From an uncultured Thermoanaerobaculia bacterium (GTDB lineage Bacteria; Acidobacteriota; Thermoanaerobaculia; Multivoradales; Multivoraceae), in NCBI GenBank assembly GCA_951813015.1, contig CATOTG010000008.1, forward strand, positions 546,742-610,741: a stretch of DNA of 64,000 nucleotides, read 5' to 3'. Of the stretch, positions 58,839 to 64,000 are shown piece by piece (the stretch's first letter is position 1; each line of letters opens with the position of its first letter). The notes beneath the pieces were generated by a model. It saw nothing but the letters and a program-made list of their open reading frames with translations, ran no database searches and was not told the origin of the DNA. Both the position numbers and the translations under genes were made by a program.

Positions 58839-59270
58839 TCAGTCTCCGACGACCTCGCCGGTCAGCGGGTTGCGCCGCACCCGCCCATGTGGAAGGTCGT
58901 CCTCCGGCGGCGCGGATGGTGACGCGGATGGCGTCGCGGGCGCCGGGAAGGTCGCGTTCCGGGTGCTTCCCCGGCCTCCGGCGCCGGCGCCGTCTCCCGG
59001 GCGTGCCGGGATCCGGCTCAACAGTTCCGCCGCCGTGAGCTCGGCCCTGCCGAACCGCAGACGATCGGAAGGGAGCACGGTGCGTTGGCCGATGCGCTCC
59101 CAGGCCCCGTCCGCATCGACCCAGGTCCCGTTGGCGCTCGAACGGTCCGCCAGGTGGAGGATTCCGCGATCCGCAACGATGAACTCGGCGTGCAGTCGTG
59201 AGACGCTCTCGTCCTGCAGCCGGATATCCGCCTTCCGGCTTCGTCCGATCGTCAGTAGCCGGTGTGTCAC
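58839..59270 (-). CDS. FHA-domain protein
   Basis: THRLLTIGRSRKADIRLQDESVSRLHAEFIVADRGILHLADRSSANGTWVD. Start uncertain (GTG 59270 or further upstream). Confidence 0.8.
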   Translation of the reverse strand: MTHRLLTIGRSRKADIRLQDESVSRLHAEFIVADRGILHLADRSSANGTWVDADGAWERIGQRTVLPSDRLRFGRAELTAAELLSRIPARPGDGAGAGGRGSTRNATFPAPATPSASPSAPPEDDLPHGRVRRNPLTGEVVGD

Positions 59271-59393
59271 CGTTCTGGAACCCGTATCTCCGGCGCCGGC
59301 GCGGGAACCGCGGCCGCCCGGCACATTGTCTCAGATCGAACCGTTTCTCCGGTGAACGGAGCGTCGCGGCGAAGTCCGGCCGGCGCCATGCAC

Positions 59394-60974
59394 TCATCCG
59401 AGTTCCGCCACGCGCCAGCGTCCCGAGCCGGCCGCAATCTCGTCGCCGGCGCGAAGCTGCCTTGCCCGGTAGGGTGCCAGCCGCTCCCCGTTGACGAACG
59501 TGCCGTTCGTCGAGTTGAGGTCTTCCAGCCAGGTCCGCCGGCGGCCCATGCTGATGCGGAAGTGGCGCCGGGAAAGGCCTTCCAGGGCGAGCGGATGATC
59601 GACCAGATCCGGCAGTCGGCCGAAGCTGTGGCCGTGGGCTGCGCGCCGGAGTTGAGCCGCGTCAAGGCTCAGGTGCGGCGTGCCGCGGTGACCGGTCAGC
59701 CGAACGGAACCGCTCGGAACCCGGCCGTGGGCGCCATGGCCCGGCAACCCTGCGGATCGGGAGGCTGCAACCCCGTCGCCCGGCACAGCGGCGCTGCCCG
59801 GGCGCCTGGCGTGGCCGGCGCCTGCGTTGGCGTCGAGGCCGGCGTGGAACGAGTCCGAGTGCGGGCCGTTTGCGCTGGCCGCCCGCGGAGCGACGTGCTC
59901 CGAATCGTCGAAGGCGCGCCCGCCAGCGCCGGGCCTCGATCCGGCAGCGGCTCCTCCCCGACGTCGCCGGTTGGCGGTGCTTTCGCAGTCGTCGCCGGTT
60001 CCAGCCCGACCCGCAGTGGTTGCGCGGCCCCGGCGGCGGCGGGAACGCCAATAGAAGAGCAGGCCGCCAGCGACCGCAACCGGGGCAAGCAGCCCGATAA
60101 GCCAGAGATGACGGCTCGAAGCGCTTGGCGCGGCCGCGCGTGCCGTGCGCGGCGGTTGGCCTGCGGAGCCGCAGGTGCCGGCCGACTCGTACTCCACGCC
60201 CAGCCCATCGAGCGCCCGCGCCAGCTCCGAGGCGTCGAGAGCGAAGAAGATGCCCTGCGCCGCCGTGGCGCCGATTACGTTGCCCGAGGCGTCCCGGACT
60301 TCACTCAGGCCGCCCGCCGTGTTCACGCCGAGGACGCTGCCGCACGAGTCGAGCAGCGGGCCGCCGCTGCTGCCCGGACTGATCGCCGCCGTGTGCTGAA
60401 GAACCCGCGCCAGGCCGGCGCCAGGCCCTTGACCGGCACCGCCCGCCGATGACTGCGTGAGCGGCGCGCCCCATTGCGCGTCGAAAGGCGGCTTGCTCAG
60501 AATCCCGTCCGTCAACGTGCTCTGCACAACGTTGCCCGAGGCCCGGTCCGCCGAACCGGGGTAGCCCACGGCATAGACGTCCACGCCCCGCGCCGGCTCG
60601 GTCAAAACGAGCGCCAGACCGGATCGCCCGCGGTCGGGACCAGCCTTCAGCACGGCCAGATCGAGCCCCTCGTCGACCCAGCGAACAATGACCGGCAGCC
60701 AGCCCTGTTCGTCCGCCAGAACGATCGAGATCACCGACCCTGGCGGCAGGTCCCCGTCGGCGACCACGTGGTGGTTCGTCACCACATGCCGCTGGTCCAC
60801 GAAGAAGCCGGAACCCGTAGCCAGAATCTCGCCGCCAGCCGACTGCGCGACGACGCGCACGACCGCCCCATCGTAGCTGGCGGTGTCCGGGGCCGCTGCG
60901 GTCAGCGAGAAGGGAAGCGCAGCCAAGGCGGACCAGAGCAGAAGCCGGCTGAGTCGTTCTCGGCGTGAGCTCAT
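59394..60974 (-). CDS. Secreted trypsin-like serine protease - TM - cytoplasmic FHA fusion
   Basis: Signal peptide MSSRRERLSRLLLWSALAALPFSLTAAA; TGSGFFVDQRHVVTNHHVVAD, DLAVLKAG, AISPGSSGGPLLD; TM LWLIGLLAPVAVAGGLLFYW; FHA LEGLSRRHFRISMGRRRTWLEDLNSTNGTFVNGERL. Confidence 0.88.
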   Translation of the reverse strand: MSSRRERLSRLLLWSALAALPFSLTAAAPDTASYDGAVVRVVAQSAGGEILATGSGFFVDQRHVVTNHHVVADGDLPPGSVISIVLADEQGWLPVIVRWVDEGLDLAVLKAGPDRGRSGLALVLTEPARGVDVYAVGYPGSADRASGNVVQSTLTDGILSKPPFDAQWGAPLTQSSAGGAGQGPGAGLARVLQHTAAISPGSSGGPLLDSCGSVLGVNTAGGLSEVRDASGNVIGATAAQGIFFALDASELARALDGLGVEYESAGTCGSAGQPPRTARAAAPSASSRHLWLIGLLAPVAVAGGLLFYWRSRRRRGRATTAGRAGTGDDCESTANRRRRGGAAAGSRPGAGGRAFDDSEHVAPRAASANGPHSDSFHAGLDANAGAGHARRPGSAAVPGDGVAASRSAGLPGHGAHGRVPSGSVRLTGHRGTPHLSLDAAQLRRAAHGHSFGRLPDLVDHPLALEGLSRRHFRISMGRRRTWLEDLNSTNGTFVNGERLAPYRARQLRAGDEIAAGSGRWRVAELG

Positions 60975-61252
60975 CGTGAAAAACGCCCTGGAGAGCAGGC
61001 GGAAGACTGTCATCCAGTGGAAGTCGCGCAGGCCAATGGTCGCCGCGTCGCCGTCGTGCCGCAGTTCAGGACGTGTCGACGTTATGGCGACCTTCAACAC
61101 CCTCGCCGCTGCCCGCGACATTGAGAGCGCCGGCATGGACGGGCGGCAGGCCGCCGCCGTGGCGCGATGATAGGCGCTGCATGTTCGGGCGCGGCAGCCA
61201 CGAAGGTGGCCAACGAACCGGAACCCACCTCAAACCCCAGACCACCTCAGTG

Positions 61253-63499
61253 TCAAAGTCCCTGACAGGCCCTGAGACCTACCGCAAGGCCCACTACCAG
61301 TAGACCGGCCAGCACGGTCACGGCCGCAGGCCAACTTGACCTACGCGGCCTACACACCTTGAGCAGGCCGTGACTATTCGTCCAGTGGAGGACTTCGCTG
61401 GTTCGGGTGGAGATGGTGACGCTGTCGCTGTACTCGTTGTCGTCGTCGTTGTAGAACCAAGTGACCGGCCCAAGCTCACTATCCCTATCCCGGTTGGTCC
61501 GGTTGGGGGGCCCCTGAAGGCGGAGCACGTCGTCTGAGTCGGAACCCCGAGTGAAGTGTTCCGCATCCGTCTCGCTGCTTTCTGGCGGAAGTCGCGCTTT
61601 GAGTTGGCCGCTGCGGTTCGTCCAGTGGAGGACTTCGCTGGTTCGGCCGGAGATCGTGACGCTGTCGTCTTCGCCGTAGAGCCAAGTCTCAAATCCTGGC
61701 TGGATTCCCGGATGCTCGAGTTTGATCCGGGTCGGTGTGCCTTGAAGGCGGATTACGTCGTCCGCGTGTGAACCGTAGGTGAAGTAGTCCGCGTCCGTCC
61801 CGTTGCTCCCCGGCAGCAGCCGCACTTTGAGTTGACCGTTGGGGTTGTTCCAGGCAAGGACCTTTTGGCTTCGGGACGATACTTGAACGGTGCCCAGGCC
61901 GTAGTGCCAGATATCTGGAAAGTTCTTTCCATGCCTGTAAAGACAGATGGGTGTGCCTTGAAGGCGGATTAGGTCGTCCGCATGGGAACCGCGGGTGAAG
62001 TAGTCCGCGCCCGTCCCGTTGTTTCCTGGCAGTAGCCGCACTTTGAGTTGGCCGGTTTCATTCTGCCAGTCGAGGACTTCCTGGGTTCGGGTGGAGATGG
62101 TGATGCAGTCCGGTGGGGTGTGGTAGGACTCCTCTCTCTCGCCGTATAACCAAATCTCCTCTCCTCGCCGTAAGTCCCTGCCGAGAGTGATGGGTGTGCC
62201 TTGGAGGCGGATCACGTCGTCCTCATGGGAACCGCGGGTGAAGTGGTCCCCGTCCGTCCCGTTGTTTCCTGGCGGCAGCCGCACTTTGAGTTGGCCGCTG
62301 AGATTCTGCCAGCCAAGGACTTCGTGAGTTCGGGGGGAGACGTAGACGCAGTCGCACCCGGCGTAGCCCCACAGGTCTATTCCTGGCTCCAGGTGGCTGA
62401 GTGAGATGGGTGTGCCCTGAAGACGGATCACTTCAGTCGCCTGGGAACCGCGGGTGAAATAGGAGCTCCCGCCACGGTCGCTGCGGGAGGTAGTCCCAGC
62501 CCCTGTGCGTGCCGACTGCCCCGGGGTCTCGGGCGGGGGCGTCTTCGGAACGCTGTCGGCCGCCGCTGTCTCGGCCGCCGGTGGGCCGGTCGCCGAGCTC
62601 AGGCTCCTGCGCCAGGTCCCGACGTCCTGGGGGCGGTGCTCGGGCCTCACGGCGAGTCCATTGTCGATGGCCGTTAGCCAGTCACCGTCGGCTTCGCCCA
62701 TGCGCTCAGCCAGCGGTTGGCAGTCGTCGTTCAGCATGCGATCCGGCGCGCTCGGCACGGCGTCTCCCGTCAGCACCCGATAGGAGACGGCGGCCAGAGC
62801 GTAGATGTCGGCGGGCGGACCCTGGGACGCCCCGGTGGAGTACTGCTCGATTGGCGCGTAGCCGGCCGTCAGCACTTGGGTGTGCGTCCGGTCGCCGTGC
62901 TGCACCCGGGCGGCGCCGAAGTCGATCAGCACGGGTTCGCCGTCTTCGGCGCGGACGACGATGTTTGCCGGCTTGATGTCGCGGTGCAGGTAGCCGTGGC
63001 CGTGCACGTGGGCCAGGCCGTCCGTCAGCGCCTCCAGCCAAGGGCGCCACTCGCCGGGCGGCAGCGTGCTTCTCCGGTCGAGGAGGGCCTTCAGCGATTC
63101 GCCTTCGACGTACTCCATGACGATGTACGCGGTGCCGTTCGCTTCCAAGTAGCGGTGCGCCCGGACGACGTTTGGGTGTCGTAGCCGGTGAATGGCCCGC
63201 GCCTCGTCCAGGAAGCGCTCGAGACCCCAGGCGAAGGTCTCTTGGTTCGTTGTTGCCGTGGCGGCAACCCTCTCGCCGCCCACACGGGTCGCGAGCTGGG
63301 CGGGGAAGTACTCCTTGAGAGCGACCGGCCCGTCCAGTTGATGGTCGAACGCCAGGTACGTGATGCCGAAGCCGCCCGCTCCGAGCACGCGAACGATCTC
63401 GTACTCGGCTATGCGGCGGCCGGGCGGAAGCGCAGCGGAAGGGGCCTCGGGCGACGTGCTGGACAACGCGGCGGACTGTAGCAGCGCAACGGCGGCCAT
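61253..63499 (-). CDS. Ser/Thr protein kinase with five tandem sensor-like repeats and C-terminal TM
   Basis: VLGAGGFGITYLAFD...VALKEYFP...LHRDIKPANIVV...LIDFGAAR; five copies of FTRGSHADDVIRLQGTP...W.YG...VTIS.RT.EVL.W.N..GQLKVRL; C-terminal AAVTVLAGLLVVGLAVGLRA. Confidence 0.93.
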   Translation of the reverse strand: MAAVALLQSAALSSTSPEAPSAALPPGRRIAEYEIVRVLGAGGFGITYLAFDHQLDGPVALKEYFPAQLATRVGGERVAATATTNQETFAWGLERFLDEARAIHRLRHPNVVRAHRYLEANGTAYIVMEYVEGESLKALLDRRSTLPPGEWRPWLEALTDGLAHVHGHGYLHRDIKPANIVVRAEDGEPVLIDFGAARVQHGDRTHTQVLTAGYAPIEQYSTGASQGPPADIYALAAVSYRVLTGDAVPSAPDRMLNDDCQPLAERMGEADGDWLTAIDNGLAVRPEHRPQDVGTWRRSLSSATGPPAAETAAADSVPKTPPPETPGQSARTGAGTTSRSDRGGSSYFTRGSQATEVIRLQGTPISLSHLEPGIDLWGYAGCDCVYVSPRTHEVLGWQNLSGQLKVRLPPGNNGTDGDHFTRGSHEDDVIRLQGTPITLGRDLRRGEEIWLYGEREESYHTPPDCITISTRTQEVLDWQNETGQLKVRLLPGNNGTGADYFTRGSHADDLIRLQGTPICLYRHGKNFPDIWHYGLGTVQVSSRSQKVLAWNNPNGQLKVRLLPGSNGTDADYFTYGSHADDVIRLQGTPTRIKLEHPGIQPGFETWLYGEDDSVTISGRTSEVLHWTNRSGQLKARLPPESSETDAEHFTRGSDSDDVLRLQGPPNRTNRDRDSELGPVTWFYNDDDNEYSDSVTISTRTSEVLHWTNSHGLLKVCRPRRSSWPAAVTVLAGLLVVGLAVGLRACQGL

Positions 63500-63559
63500 T
63501 TGGAAGGCGCTCGCTCAACCCCGGCTCCCGCAGCGTGCGGGCTCCCTTCGCGTGTGCGA

Positions 63560-63920
63560 GCGGCGTCGGGTTCTCTCTCCAGTTGCTTCACCTTCGCCTC
63601 CAGCCGCTTCACCTTCGGTGCCAGAGGTTGGCCTCGGTGGGCTTGCGGCCACGCTTCTTCGGCCTCAGAGCCGAGAGCGCGCCGGTTCGCCGTGCCTTGC
63701 GCCAGTTGGCGAAGTAAGCCGTACAGCCCCTCTCTCGCCGAAGGAGACGACCCACCTCGCCGCGGTCCGTGCACCGGTCCGCCTCCTCCAGAATCAGAAG
63801 CCGGTACTCCGCCGTGAACTGCCGTTCGTCGGCTTCGCCGCCGCTTCCGGGTCGGGAACCGCTCCCGGGGCCGGGACCGCCGAGCCACCGCCAGCCTCTG
63901 CTCTCGTCTTGACATCAATC
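63560..63920 (-). pseudogene. Decayed transposase remnant (IS3 OrfA-like)
   Basis: RQFTAEYRLLILEEADRCTDRGEVGRLLRRE...YFANWRKARRTGALSALRPKKRGRKPTEANLWHRR* then a shifted frame LAPKVKRLEAKVKQLEREPDAART. Confidence 0.65.
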
Positions 63921-64000
63921 TCCCGCCAACGTGTGCCGTCCGCTATCGCGATCCAACGGGATCACCGCTGTGTCACGTACGCTGGCAGAGAGGGCGACCG

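Noticed and set aside
53250-63499. Type VI secretion cluster
   Set aside because: Kinase/PP2C/FHA parts fit, but no TssB/C, TssM, VgrG, Hcp or ClpV-like gene is visible.

Overview
High-GC (~68-70%) bacterial chromosome segment, protein-coding on both strands, with no rRNA, tRNA or CRISPR array recognised. Five blocks are visible. (1) <1-5809(-): a giant protein with a C-terminal Walker A/B (STAND/AAA-like) ATPase, open at the left edge. (2) 6.0-29.6 kb: housekeeping and metabolic genes, namely nfuA-like, enoyl-CoA hydratase, CinA/MoCF-like, M16 peptidase, PQQ-repeat protein, TAXI-TRAP transporter, PaaK-like ligase, a complete F420 biosynthesis cluster (fused cofGH/fbiC, cofC, cofD, cofE, fno) with an LLM-family oxidoreductase, a frameshifted terC, a GST and an acetyl-CoA hydrolase/transferase. 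(3) 29.7-46.8 kb: an expanded Zorya-like island. zorA-zorB-zorC-zorD lie on the minus strand. Divergent to them is a translationally coupled pair: a rearranged sigma-70 protein fused to a ~440-aa domain, and a DUF1998-type DEAH helicase. The C-terminal domain of the sigma protein is clearly homologous to the C-terminal domain of the ZorD-like SNF2 protein, which ties the two operons into one candidate system. The sigma protein carries regions 2-3-4 followed by a second block that looks like region 1.2 + NCR + the start of 2.1, and it is interrupted in frame by a REP-like palindromic element found at two other places in the window. (4) 46.8-53.0 kb: LLM oxidoreductase, RidA-like, mgtE, recO, mutL. 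(5) 53.2-63.5 kb: a membrane signalling cluster with a Ser/Thr kinase carrying five sensor-like repeats, PP2C, four FHA proteins (one is a trypsin-like protease-TM-FHA fusion), a MotA/ExbB-like channel and a MotB-like TM-VWA protein, with a decayed transposase upstream. A second theme is short tandem duplications placed at gene-gene junctions (at least seven loci). All calls come from reading the sequence; no database search was run.
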